In this document: positions 1 to 11,474 of the stretch, one piece after another
How positions within the stretch are numbered: position 1 is the first letter of the stretch
How the letters are laid out: every line of letters begins with the position of its first letter
Source: Cruorifilaria tuberocauda
Lineage: Eukaryota; Nematoda; Chromadorea; Rhabditida; Onchocercidae
Direction: 5' to 3'
Assembly (NCBI GenBank): GCA_013365365.1
Contig: JABVXU010000022.1
Coordinates: 186,001-250,000, forward strand
Length of the DNA stretch: 64,000 bases
The notes under the pieces: generated by a model
Database searches by the model: none
Told to the model about the DNA's origin: nothing
What the model saw: the letters and a program-made list of their open reading frames with translations, nothing else
Made by a program: the position numbers and the translations under genes

Positions 1-3000
1 ACCAAAATACTGGCCAAATACAGGAAACACGAATGAGGATGGCGATTATATATATCAACCATCTAAAAATTATAATACACGCTATAATAAAAATATACGA
101 ATTAAATTTAGAAAACTATGTTCAAAATTAACGCAACTGAATAAAAAATATCTAAGTGATATTCTAGCACATTCTGCTAATGAAAAAAGAATCATCTGTG
201 TCTTTTAAAATATCTGAAAATCAACACCTGCTCAACGAGTGATTCAATAAAAGTAATTGAATGAACTTCAAGAAAGCGTATCATAAATCGTATCGCACGG
301 CAGCAATGTTCAACGATTCGAGTATTCTTTTCATATTTTCTGCAAGTTTCCAAAACATATGGCCAAACTTCTTTCACTGTTGCAATCCATAATGCAGGAA
401 TATCATCGTTTGCATTTGCAAAAGTTCCTGAGTCAAAATAGATTGAATTCAACCAAATTAACCAGGTGCATATATCTGTCGATGAATTCAATGAATTTTA
501 GGCCATATATTTTGTGAAAAAAAATTAAATACCATTTTGGACATTATTTTTTGGGTTGCATGCCTGATGCGTCCAGGGCTGAATATGTCGAAAGATTGCA
601 GCTATTCTATCCACCCATAAAACTGGATCACGGCTTAAAAGACACCATGAATCAGATGCATTCTCGTTGCTGCTTTGTGATTCGCTAGATGATATATCCT
701 CCTTTGATTTAAGAAGCTAAACAAATCAATAGTTTACAAAGTAAAATAGCAAGACATTCAAATAAAATTCAGTGGAAGAGAATTTTCGGAAATTCATATA
801 TTTGTACCGTAATAGAGATACAAAATTTTGAAAATGAAATTTACTACAGCGAGGCGTGTCATTTGTGGTTCTATTAAGTGCCTTAATCGGGTTGCAGTTT
901 CTTCTCCTGGCAAACCATTCAACATTGAAGAGCAAGCTAAAAGGATATATCTAGAAATGATACCATCAGTAGTTACATATCTCGAATAATGCCATGCTAA
1001 GGTAATTTGCAAACAATTTTTAGTAATGACGATAACATGGAACTTGCTCTACATATATGACGACTCTTTTAGAAATCTTTCTTATCGAAATTAAAACATT
1101 CTGAGAAGTGACATAAACCAAAGTTATTAGTTTCATGGTTAAGAATGTCAGACAAAATAAATTTTTAACAAAGTAGTAAGTTAAAAGATTTGTTGGATTA
1201 ATTCTTAAAAGATGAAAGAAAAGGAACAAAAGGTTATCTGAGAAGAGTAGAATATAAAACAAGTGAACCTTGCAGAAGTAAAAGAATGGAATTTTCTAGC
1301 TGCTGTCCTTTGTTTTCGCCATTTTCGAGAAGTGGAATGATGGAAAATATAGAATCAAAGTGCTCCAAACAATTACTTTCGCACTTTTCACAAATTCCAT
1401 AAAGAGATTCGGAAGCAGCTCGAACAAAACACGGTTTTTGTACCTTATCCAGTAACCAAGTAACACATGGCTCTAAATTCAATCTCCCTAAAATTCAAAA
1501 TCAGGAAATACTTCAATCAACAATGAAGTAAATAACAAACCTTGATAATGTTTATTTTCTTGCAGCCAATCAATTAAATTTCCAAGCAATTTAATAGAGG
1601 TATTAATAAGTACGGGATGGGAAAGAGCGGGCATAACTAGTACAGCATGAACCAGAAGAGGAATCACTGTTTCTTCCGTCCTAAAATTCATCGATAGCAG
1701 ATAACAAAAAAATTTTATAGAAATGAGAATAATAACTGAAATCTTAAAATAGCATATCACAGTAAACTGTGAAAAAATCAAACTAGAAGCATGAATAAGA
1801 ACTGTTATTTTAATATTACTGCATACATTTACTGATTCAAGCCATTTCTGCTAGTACATTTACGAGAAAAGAATTATTCAATGAATGTAAAAGTCTTTTA
1901 CTTCATTCAAAATAAATTATATACATACAACTGAATAACTAAAAAGAACACTTACGGCAGAACGTTATGTACAACTACTGAAATGATATACAAAGCAGCT
2001 TCCGATTCGTCCCAAGAACCTGATGAAACCGACTGCAGTATTGAGAACATCTACAAAACACTGTGGTGAATTCATAGTCAAAATTGAACCAAATCAATAA
2101 ACTTCAGTTTCTTTCGCAAATTTTCCTCGTTTATTCCTAAACTAACGAATTAAGTTAATAACTATGTTAGATTTTCCTTAACATATTTGTGTAAATAACT
2201 AAATCAGGTTCAATCTTCCTGCTTCCACAACTCCCACAATCTTTCAGAAATTACAGTTCAAATCATCATCTGTAGAATGGGAATACGATATGCACTGGCG
2301 TCACAACATAGGATTCCTACTAATATATGAAAAAAACATACGCTTTGAATGCATCGATCGGTTCCAACGATGAAAACAACATCTTTGAGTGTTTCGGACA
2401 CCTGACCTCGAAATTCAATAAAATCATCATTCTCGTCAGGAATATCTTCCTGATCAGTATCAAAACGACAATGTTTGTAAAGTGCCATGATGTACCTTAA
2501 TCGAACATGTGAAAAATCCGAAAGATAGAATGTAAATAAAATACAAAAAAATACAGAATGTAAATAAAATGACAGGAATTACTGGATTTGTTCATTATTT
2601 TTCTTAATCTGAGTAAGGTCATTTTACAATACACATTCCATACAAACCTATTTCACTCAGATAACAAGAACCATAACTATCCAACCTTTCAATGTATGGT
2701 TTGAACTGAGCATTCAATTCATCGTCGTTCCTTTCATAGAGATATTCAGAAAGCCGGTACCAAATGTTGAAAGTCATTTCCACTAGCTAAACAACCTTTC
2801 AATAAAACTAACTCGCAAAATACAAAAACTTGATTTTAAACCTTTTGAAGCAAAATGAGCTTTGGCTAACATTGTAATCATGATAGCCTGCCAGAAGAAG
2901 CAGCATTTCGATAGTTCGAAAATCACCAAGGCCCTGCCTCGGCTCTTGGATCATACAATCTAGGAGTGATTCACTTAATTCACAAAATACTCGCGCATAT

Positions 3001-4944
3001 CCTTGTAACCTGAAGATTCAACTTTTATAGTGTTGCTATTTGCTAATGACATGATTTGTTTTTTAATGCAATACAAAACTATATTTGGTTCAGATAATTA
3101 CTAATTATCATAACAATATAATTTGCAATTTCAAATGATTATATTTTAAAAACCTGTCAAAATCATCGTTAGCGACAGCCATTGAAAAACTATCCGCCAT
3201 TCCATAGCATGCAGTTTGCAGCGCCACAGCTAGTGCACGATTAATATTGGTATCCTCGGCGCGATATAACGCTGATACAATACATTCACAAGCCGAATCG
3301 TGTAATGAATTCGGTGAATTTGGATTCTGCTACAAAAAACTTTAAAAACATACATGTTCCGAAAGCCAATTAATCATTAACTTTGATTTTTTCCTTCTTT
3401 TTTCTGAAAATATAGTCGATAGTTCTAGTCAGAATTTTTTGGTTTTTTTTAATAACTGAAAATTTAAATATATAAAATTAAAAAAAATCTGAAAGATAGA
3501 ATTCAAACCAGAAGTGAGAAAACATATTTGAGTAGGTCGCTTGTTGCAATATCATCCGTTGGAATTAAAGGATTTAGCAACCAAGAACTGAAGCAGCTCA
3601 AAACTCTTTTCAATATTGCATCGTCATTACCATTGAAGACACAAACTTGACTCTGAAAGAAAATTAAGCAATACTATACAATACTATAAGTAAATATATT
3701 TTGAGCTACTGAACAAAATTGCAGAACAAAAAAAAATTAACATCGATTTCATCAGATTTGCAGGGATTACATAGGAAAAACTCACTAAAAACTGAATGAC
3801 TGTTTGTGTTTTTTGTGCCAGTTCTATATTAACTGCACGACGCCGATTCTCACCAATCCTCAGATGTGAGCTCTGTACTTCTTCTGGGAGAGTTTTCAAA
3901 AAAGTAAGTAAAACAGGAGTTTTATCAGACGCTCCGAATCTACAAGTGACATAGAAACATGGACATTGAAAAATGAACAAAAAAAGTACATTTACGCCGA
4001 AATGGTAATATCTAAAATCAATTGAAAAGACAACCCTGCTGAACCATCTTTTGAACTCATTCGGCAAGGCGGTCATAACTCATTCAGACAAAAGTTGTTA
4101 TGCTATTAGCATAAGAGGTGTTAAATTTCAAAAAAATTTTCAGCCGTTAATAAAACCCAGACATATCTGAGAAAATATACATTTCAAGAATTTCCGCAAC
4201 AAAATTAGTCCATTCCGGCACTTGTAAATAGAGATCAGAAAGCGCCAGGCAAAGCTGTGTTATGATCACTGAATTCCTTTCAAGTGGATAAGATTCGTAG
4301 TTTCTGAAATAGATTTTGTGATAATTCAGCAATTATTATAAGCGGTTATCAGATTAAATATTCAGTTCGAAAGATTATCAGAATAGCACGGAGAAAAAAA
4401 CTTCAAAAATGCAGCGAAATGATTCAATTCAATTGCAGTTCTGCAATGCGATGTTGACCAAATCATTATAGCAAAACGATACCCATAAAATCTATTGGTA
4501 AAAGGTAAAAATCATAAAACAAATCAGTTCGCGTCTTCAACTGACTTAAATGTAGATTAAACAAATATACTAACAACAAAGTAAAAACCTCAAGTGATTG
4601 ATTAACGAATCTCTCAAAGATAAGTGTGAAGAAGATGGCAATTCCTTCATAGAATGCAGCAATTTCTGCCTCATTGTTTGAGCAGCAAAATAACTGGCCG
4701 TCGAATCCCGATGTTCAGATAATATACGATCGCAAATAGACCATGAATATATCTAAAAGTGTTCGGATTCATAGCAAATTAGATCTTATACTCCGTAAAA
4801 ATCTATGTACAAGGGCTCTTTTGAGAGATAAAAACTTACAGATTTTTGAAATTCGCCAAGCCATACGCTAGCCTTACTGCACGCAGTATTGTCAGACCCA
4901 TTTAGTACTGCAATTGCATGATAAACCATCTCGATATTATCCAT
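1..4944 (-). CDS. TNPO3: Transportin-3 (importin-beta family), C-terminus cut by window edge
   Basis: Nuclear import receptor of the importin-beta superfamily; the family carries SR splicing factors into the nucleus in a Ran-dependent way. The start is the ATG at 4944, with an in-frame TAA two codons upstream, opening MDNIEMVYHAIAVLNG; the first exon is 4944-4840 with a GTAAGT donor. Matching coding blocks follow at about 4753-4590 (SYFAAQTM), 4305-4150, 3941-3786 (LPEEVQSSHLRIGENRRR, typical of transportin-3), 3653-3530, 3330-3160, 3010-2845, 2786-2665, 2488-2345, 2050-1960, 1683-1543, 1482-1265, 971-835, 719-545, 491-206 (RIVEHCCRAIRFMIRFLE) and 59 to the edge (HSCFLYLASIL). All are HEAT-repeat helices without membrane segments. 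By comparison with human TNPO3 roughly the last 180 residues lie outside the window. Importin-13 is the closest alternative, but the RIGENRRR and IVERCCR-type blocks favour TNPO3. Family assignment is secure; some exon edges are approximate. Confidence 0.93.
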
Positions 4945-6361
4945 CCTTTAATGACTTCAACTAAGAATAACAGTTTTTGATTTAAGAATCCATATTGAAT
5001 TCGGCTGAGAGCAAACCGACAATGATAATTTTTTAAGTGTGAAGAACTTTTTAAATAAAATGGAGATGCGACAGACTCCATCCTTTTTATCCTCACTTCC
5101 TGTATAACAAACTAACTTCGAAACTCCGAAAGAAAGTAATGCAGAGGAGTAGACAAACCTAAACTGAACAAAATTGGGTGAAAAGGAAGCTACAAACGAT
5201 TTGTTTGGACTTTCCATGTTACCAAGTGAACTACTGGAAAAATGATATGACCGACTGACTGATTAATGAAACATTATAATAACGATGAAGACATAGTCTA
5301 TTCATTAAATAGTTTTTTCAGCAAAGCTGTATTTCATTATGTATGACACTTTTTAGAGGAACAATCACTATATCATAATTGAAAGAAAACTTTTGCAAAA
5401 GCATTCTATCCCAGAAATGTTACCGCCAAATCTCGGAAATTCAAATTACTAGAAACAAATAGTTGATAATTTGGAACAAAACCCTTCAATTTTGATTATG
5501 TGTAAACTCTTCTATAAGTATATATTTGAGGCTGATTATCGGCTGTTCTACCGTGATGCCAACCACTCATCATGCAACCGATCGTTTCCTCCAATGGTAC
5601 AAATTCCTATTTATGACTTCACATTTCCGAAAATCAGTTCCATGAGATTTGGGACATTTTTCTGCATTTCCCGTGAACATAGAAAATCAAAATAAATACC
5701 AGCTAACAAAGCACCACGCTACTGTCCATAACAACGTGGGGAAGAAGAGTGACCAGTCTAGAGAGCAATTATACATTTCAAATTTAATATTTTATTGGCA
5801 AAGAAATTGAAAAACATACATCAGATGAAAACATTACATATCAAAAAAATCACCATAGTATGGTGCGGGCATAAACTAACTAGTTTACACTCGATCTGAA
5901 GACATCGAAGTCCGCAAAAATTGGCGACACATCAAAATTTAAACTGATATAAGAAAAGCATATAATGTATAAACAAAAGTATTTCAGAATTAATGGAAGA
6001 GAATTATACGCATTCAATAAACAAAATATGACCGAAACATTGTTACCGGCTTCAAAGTAGAAAATATAAATATAATTGCAACACACCAAATTCATTACAA
6101 TAAACTAAAATGAAAAAATAACAATCATAACTACCTGTGTTTTAGCCGTAAAAATTACTTTATTATCACAAAAATTAATTATCTGAAACAAGACTGCTGA
6201 ATTTTCAGAAGTCATAGACACGAAATAATTTAAAAGAGTTCGTTATGAAAGGAAGGAAATTTAAAGCAAAAAAGTAGATTAACAGAAAATTAATAACAAG
6301 AGCAATTTCCTTAAATCAAATTATTTATCGTTCAATACGTCTTACCATAGTTCATACAATT
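4945..6361. other. Intergenic region between TNPO3 start and MNAT1 stop
   Basis: About 1.4 kb of AT-rich DNA that should hold the MNAT1 3' end and the TNPO3 promoter. Short open frames occur (for example minus 4957-5217 and plus 5471-5695), but none resembles a known family and none has convincing splice or start context. I see no RNA gene or repeat here. Confidence 0.6.
6159..6164 (-). other. Candidate polyadenylation signal for MNAT1
   Basis: AATAAA on the minus strand about 200 bases past the MNAT1 stop. It is the nearest canonical hexamer I found after the stop. Assigned by position only. Confidence 0.4.
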
Positions 6362-7976
6362 TCAAAATGAAAATAAATCAATCCTGGATTCAAATAAAGC
6401 ACGCATACAGCATGTTTCTGGTGTAAATCCGCCCGCACATCTACTCTTACTGATTTTCAGGGCATGCTGCAAATATCCCAATTTAGATAAATCCTCAGGT
6501 TTTGGAAGTGATGGTCCATTGATAGGGAGGTCTGGTGCACGATATACAAATGGTGCACCACTGATACGAACTGCTGCAAAAGATGCCGTATCAAGACGTT
6601 TCTGCTGAGCCTCTGCAATCAAAATAATTTGCACAGTTAAAAATAAAGAAAAAACAGTTGCATTGGGTTACGACATCAAATAAATTCAACTCTAATAAAA
6701 GTTTCCAAAAAGAGTTTGTGGTAACTTATGTAAAACTAAAGAACTATCTAAAGAATGCAGAAGTTTACGTCCATAGCCTCAAACAACTAATTAAACTTCT
6801 ACTTTAGCCTTACCAATTTTAGATTTCTTTCGTCTTGCAACTTCCTCTTTTTCAGCAAGCTCTACTTCAATCTGTCGCTTTCTCTGACGATCCAAAATTA
6901 CTTCTGCCGGCAAATCAGACTCACGAAGTTCATCAATTATTGCTCTAGACTTACTTGAATTGGTCGCTTTTCCACACAATTCCTGAAAATTTCTCAGAAC
7001 TAATCATCCAAGACATTTTCAAATAATACAAAATTCAGAGAAAAGTACTCACTTCACTTAAAACACCTTCTGCAGCAAATTTTTTCCTGCTCTCATCTTC
7101 TAACATTTGAAGGATCCATATTTGATCTTCGTCGAGCTGAAAAGAGTTTAGAAGCCTACTTCCAAGAACGGCAGATCAACCAATAAAATTACTAAATGAA
7201 CGCCAGAATAAATCTATTTTAAAATACTGTCAATCATTTAGCATCATATAAAATAGAATATTATTTATTCTCCATGCAAACCCAAATTACAAATCTAACG
7301 ACCTTGCGTTTATTTTTTTCGATAAGTTCACTGTTCTCCACTTTAAAGCGACTAATTTCAGCTTCTGTTTCCTTAACATCAATACTGTAGGTCAAATTCA
7401 TGACAATTGTTTCAACTCGTTCCAAATAATTATTGAAATCACACAGCGTTGGAAAATCCACTCGTTTCAAATTATAAATCTAAAGATATTTGTAAGAGCA
7501 AGAAAAAGCCAGCTAGACGAGAAGTTTACAAAATATAAATATAATAAGTTCTGCATAGATTTTAATTTTTCCATGAAACCAATCATATAAGATGATAACT
7601 CGACACAAACTGAAGAAAGAAAAGATCACTTTTCTAAGTTTTTTACGGATATAATTTTCTTTTTCGATCATAGGGTCATCGAAGATTTGTCGCCAAAATC
7701 CTTTCTTCCATAAAATTTTCCCACACTGTGGACAAGGACCACTGTTGCGAGCAAATAAATTTTCCACACAATTCCTAAAATTGGCGGATGAGAAAAGAAA
7801 ATACTTTATTGATTCTTATACATGAAGACACTCTGGAAAGATATTTCTCATGCTAGTGATTAAATGATCCGGACAATTAACACCTACCTGCAGAGCGGAT
7901 GACCACATTCATTTATCATCATCAGCATTGTTCGATTATTGTACTCCTTCGCTTTACATTTAGGACACTCGCGCAT
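6362..7976 (-). CDS. MNAT1: CDK-activating kinase assembly factor MAT1 (RING finger protein)
   Basis: MAT1 stabilises CDK7-cyclin H and links the trimer to TFIIH, so it serves both RNA polymerase II phosphorylation and cell-cycle CDK activation in the nucleus. Six exons join to about 304 residues (human protein 309). The ATG at 7976 has an in-frame TGA upstream. Exon 1 ends at 7888 inside the RING. Residues about 4-50 form a C3HC4 RING: CPKC, ECGHPLCRNC, then CPQC. The next exons give QIFDDPMIEKENYIRKKLRK, then FPTLCDFNNYLERVE, then a charged coiled-coil stretch with DELRESDLPAEVILDRQRKR. A clean AAATTG|GTAAGG donor leads to the last exon, which carries the cyclin H/CDK7-binding tail (KLGYLQHALK, CAGGFTPETC) and stops at 6362. 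It lies 30 bases downstream of the LYRM4 stop on the same strand, which suggests shared transcription. No frameshift or lost cysteine seen. Confidence 0.95.
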
Positions 7977-8006
7977 TTTACACTGTCAAGATGACTTTCT
8001 GTCCTA

Positions 8007-8634
8007 TCACCAGACAGATTCTTTATCACTACTTTTCTCCTCCACTACAAGTTTCGAAACAGGATAACTCTGATATAAAGTAGACTGCCGACGAATTACT
8101 TGTAGCAGCTCTTGACACTTCTAAAAAACATTTTTCAAAATCTGCGCTTCTAAAATTCTGAAAAGATATAGCTGTATATGATAAAGATAGGTATTTAAAA
8201 CCAGTAATGAATGAAACTTCGAAATGGATACAACGTGTTTTACGAATTACGATTTGATAAAACCATTAAGATAAAAACGACGAGTACTGCATGAAATTCA
8301 GCCTGTGAAATGTCGTTGTTTTTCACAGCTGTCCTGAAGTGATCACGAATTCTTCGTTTGAAAAACTCGCGATAATTATACTGCGGAAACTGAAAAACAA
8401 TTACAGTGCAATAACTTACAGAGAGGAAGAAAAGTAATTTTTAAAAGTGCTTCGATCTCAACTTGGAAACAATTATTGTGACCTGCGGGGAACGGGATAA
8501 TGAGAAACGTAAGTCTCAATTAGCAAGTGCGTCACCTTCAAAATGGTAACGTATACAAGTGAGCGTACCTGCGAGGCAGACCGCCACAACTGCTTGTACA
8601 GATTGATCCAGTCGGCCTGAGGAATACTTCCCAT
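8007..8634 (-). CDS. LYRM4: LYR-motif protein LYRM4 / ISD11
   Basis: Small mitochondrial-matrix protein that, in known eukaryotes, binds and stabilises the cysteine desulfurase NFS1 together with acyl carrier protein during Fe-S cluster assembly. Three short exons give about 94-96 residues (human 91). Exon 1, 8634-8569, is MGSIPQADWINLYKQLWRSA with an LYK version of the LYR motif and a CAG|GTACGC donor. Exon 2 starts at about 8389 after TTTTTCAG and reads FPQYNYREFFKRRIRDHF, the diagnostic Y-N-Y-R...R-R-I-R-D block. Exon 3 begins after TTTTTTAG and reads KCQELLQVIRRQSTLYQSYP, then SKLVVEE, stopping at 8007. The exon 2 donor is uncertain (two weak GT sites six bases apart near 8295), which changes length by two residues. 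Each exon is too short to stand out as a long open frame; the call rests on the family pattern across all three. Confidence 0.9.
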
Positions 8635-11474
8635 CCGTTTGAGGGCGAAGAGAATTCAACCCTCAAACCAACACCTAAATATTAAGATGCTTCCTTTCTC
8701 TTGATCCCTTTCCTTTTAACATCCTCATTCTGCACTCTCTTCATTTTTGCGTTTTCTTTCTATCTTTCTTTCTTTTCGCCATTACATATCTGTGCGAATA
8801 ATCATTCGCACAGATTTCTCATCTCTAATCCTATTCTATACATTATTCTTGTTCCTCTTTTTCTTCTCATTCCACACATTATTCATTGTTCACAACATTA
8901 CAGCTTTATCTCTGTTTCTCTTCTGAAGTACATTCCCTATTTACAGATACATTCACTATCATATTTAATCTTTTTTTAACTCGTTTCATCTGCAACAGCA
9001 CTGTATCAATCTAATTACACCATTAATTTTTTCGCACGTTTATCATTCGGGGAGGTTTTTGAGCTGCTGGGTGGGATGTTTCTTTCGATATTTCAACATG
9101 AAGTAAATGAATCTATCCTCTTCTAGTTTGGTATTTCTCTTATTAGGTTGCTGGCGAATTAATCAACGGGAACATTAAGGAGAAATACTAAATTAAGCAT
9201 GAAACTAATCGTTAATTTCGGCATTTATCGCTATACTTTCATTAGTAAAAATGCTCGGGAAGATTTAAATAACTTTCAGAAAACCCTTCTTGCATCGTGC
9301 TGATTATGGAACATTTTCCACAGTATTGATTGGCGAGAGGTAAACTAAATATAGAGAGAGGTAAGGCAAATTTATTTTGTAACTACAATTCATGTTTACT
9401 TATAAGATGGACAATGATCAGTCATTTTTTACGGCATTTCAAAATGGCAGTTCTTTGACGGTTAGATTCATTGATTTGTCGTATGGAAAGGTTGGTTTGA
9501 TGTGTAGCACGAACGAATCGTTATTGAAAAAAGTTTATTTTCTTGACAGTTATAAATTTTGTACCACTTGCAAGAAAATGATGTGAAGTGTTGGAAGCAT
9601 CATCAGAGTGAGAAGAAATGACTTGTTCAAGAACTCAATTGGCTATTCCAATGAACCCTATTTATTCCGCTAGAGTTGGGCGGAATTGGAGAACCTCGAG
9701 TATTTGTGTGCCGAAAGGCAAATGATGGTCGCTTGATAGTGTTGGAGATATGGATTTAGTGAAAAATTAACATAGGCTAATTCTGGTGATAGTTTTTTGA
9801 TACAAACGATTGCAAATGTATACAAGAAAGAAAATGTTTATTAAAATACATTGATAATTTGTGAAATCTACCTTGGTTATCCCTATGTATTAAGTTTATT
9901 CATATCACCAATCTGCGTTTCAAGTATTACAAAGACAATGCAAAAATCTTTGACAGTTAATAATCAAAAGCAAAATGCAAGGCGAGAAATACGTATTGCA
10001 ATTGTACCGCACTGTATGAAACACCAAATTCAATAAAGTGTAAGTGCTGTTAAATGGAACATGGAACTACATAACTTCCTGATCCAATCAGAAAGCGATT
10101 TTATAAACGCCAAATTCAGACCGACTAACAAAGCGAAATATTGAAAGTGAACGAAGTTCAGTGAATGGAACTGAGAGAATCCCACGCTTCCAGCTCAGTA
10201 AAATTTAGCATTCAATTTCTTAAAAGTTTATAAACTTAGCACTTGCTTTCAGCCAAGATGAGAATTTGGTGGGATATAGATGGTACGCGCGCCACAGCTC
10301 AATGATTACATCAGTTTCTTCGTATACTCACTTATGTTAAGAGAAAAGGAATAACATGGATGGCGTCAAGATTTGTTTTTAATCTTCGTCTTCAGTGACG
10401 TATCAGACATTTGCATCTATTAACGGGAAATATATGGACTTAAGACCTTTCTGACTCAAACCTTGAAATTAGGTGTCTTTTCGAGCAATATTTGCACGAA
10501 CAGTCGTGTTCATTTTCATTCTATATGAGCATTTCTTTTTTACTGAACATATAAGAAAATTTCTAAAACCTTCATTTCGAGCAAAAATCATTGGCGATGA
10601 TTGATGAATGGAGAAAATTTTTCAGTGAACAAACGGAACTACCAATACAGATTTCTCCTTTTAGTTTTTCAGAAACTCTGAAGAAAAAAACATCAAGGAT
10701 AAACAATTTCAGTATCTTCGATATCGCTAAAGTGGATCGAATATCTAAGTATTTTTAAAAATTGGAAGATTTTATTATGTAAATAGTAAAATTACTAATT
10801 GAGTTCAAATTACCTGGAGAATTTCGAACAAATTAGAAGACAAAACTCAACAATTATATACACGAATGCTGATGTCATATGCAAATGAATGACCTACATT
10901 TGCATAAATGAGATCAACAAAAGCAAACATTGCAAGTAAACATTAGTCTGTAATAATTATATAATTTCTGAAGAAGTAATTGTAAATAAGAAGACAAATG
11001 GCAGCACTAATTCTAATACTACCATTTGAAACCTTATCGGAAGAATGATAGATGTTCATTCAACGATATAAAAATTAAACGTTTCCGTAGTTTTGCTCCT
11101 ATAAAATCCACGATTCGAAAATTTGCTTTCCTTCAACTGAATTAAAACAACATATTAGTTTTAATAAAATTGGGTCAATATGTACATTTGCCTAGTAGAA
11201 CTTAACGGTCAAATCATATACCAATCTCAATCCATCGTTTTATGTATGAAAAATAGAAGGAAATTATAATTATCAAAGATATAGTAATTATCTTAAGATT
11301 TAAAACTGCATGCATGAGATGGTCCAAAAATATTTGCATTCATATGCAAAGTGAAGAGAAGGAAAAATGTCAATATTATACTACTCGAAAATTTCACGAA
11401 ACTGAACAAAACCAAATTGGAAATATTATGAAAGGAAGATCGAATTATATTAAACACCGTGAATCATTATGTTT
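8635..11474. other. Intergenic region between LYRM4 and the TRRAP 3' end
   Basis: About 2.8 kb containing the TRRAP 3' UTR and the LYRM4 promoter side. A plus-strand pyrimidine-rich tract (about 8696-8970) creates a spurious hydrophobic open frame. Plus-strand frames at 9392-9586 and 10601-10759 have protein-like composition but match no family I know, and I could not link them by splice sites. No RNA gene recognised. Confidence 0.55.

Noticed and set aside
4957..5217. 86-codon minus-strand frame just upstream of the TNPO3 ATG
   Set aside because: It is in a different frame from TNPO3, has no link by a splice site to the conserved N-terminus, and the conserved start at 4944 is preceded by an in-frame stop.
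8701..8979. 92-codon plus-strand frame rich in Phe, Leu, Ile and Ser
   Set aside because: It arises from a T/C-rich tract upstream of LYRM4; the composition is low-complexity and there is no family match, acceptor or good start.
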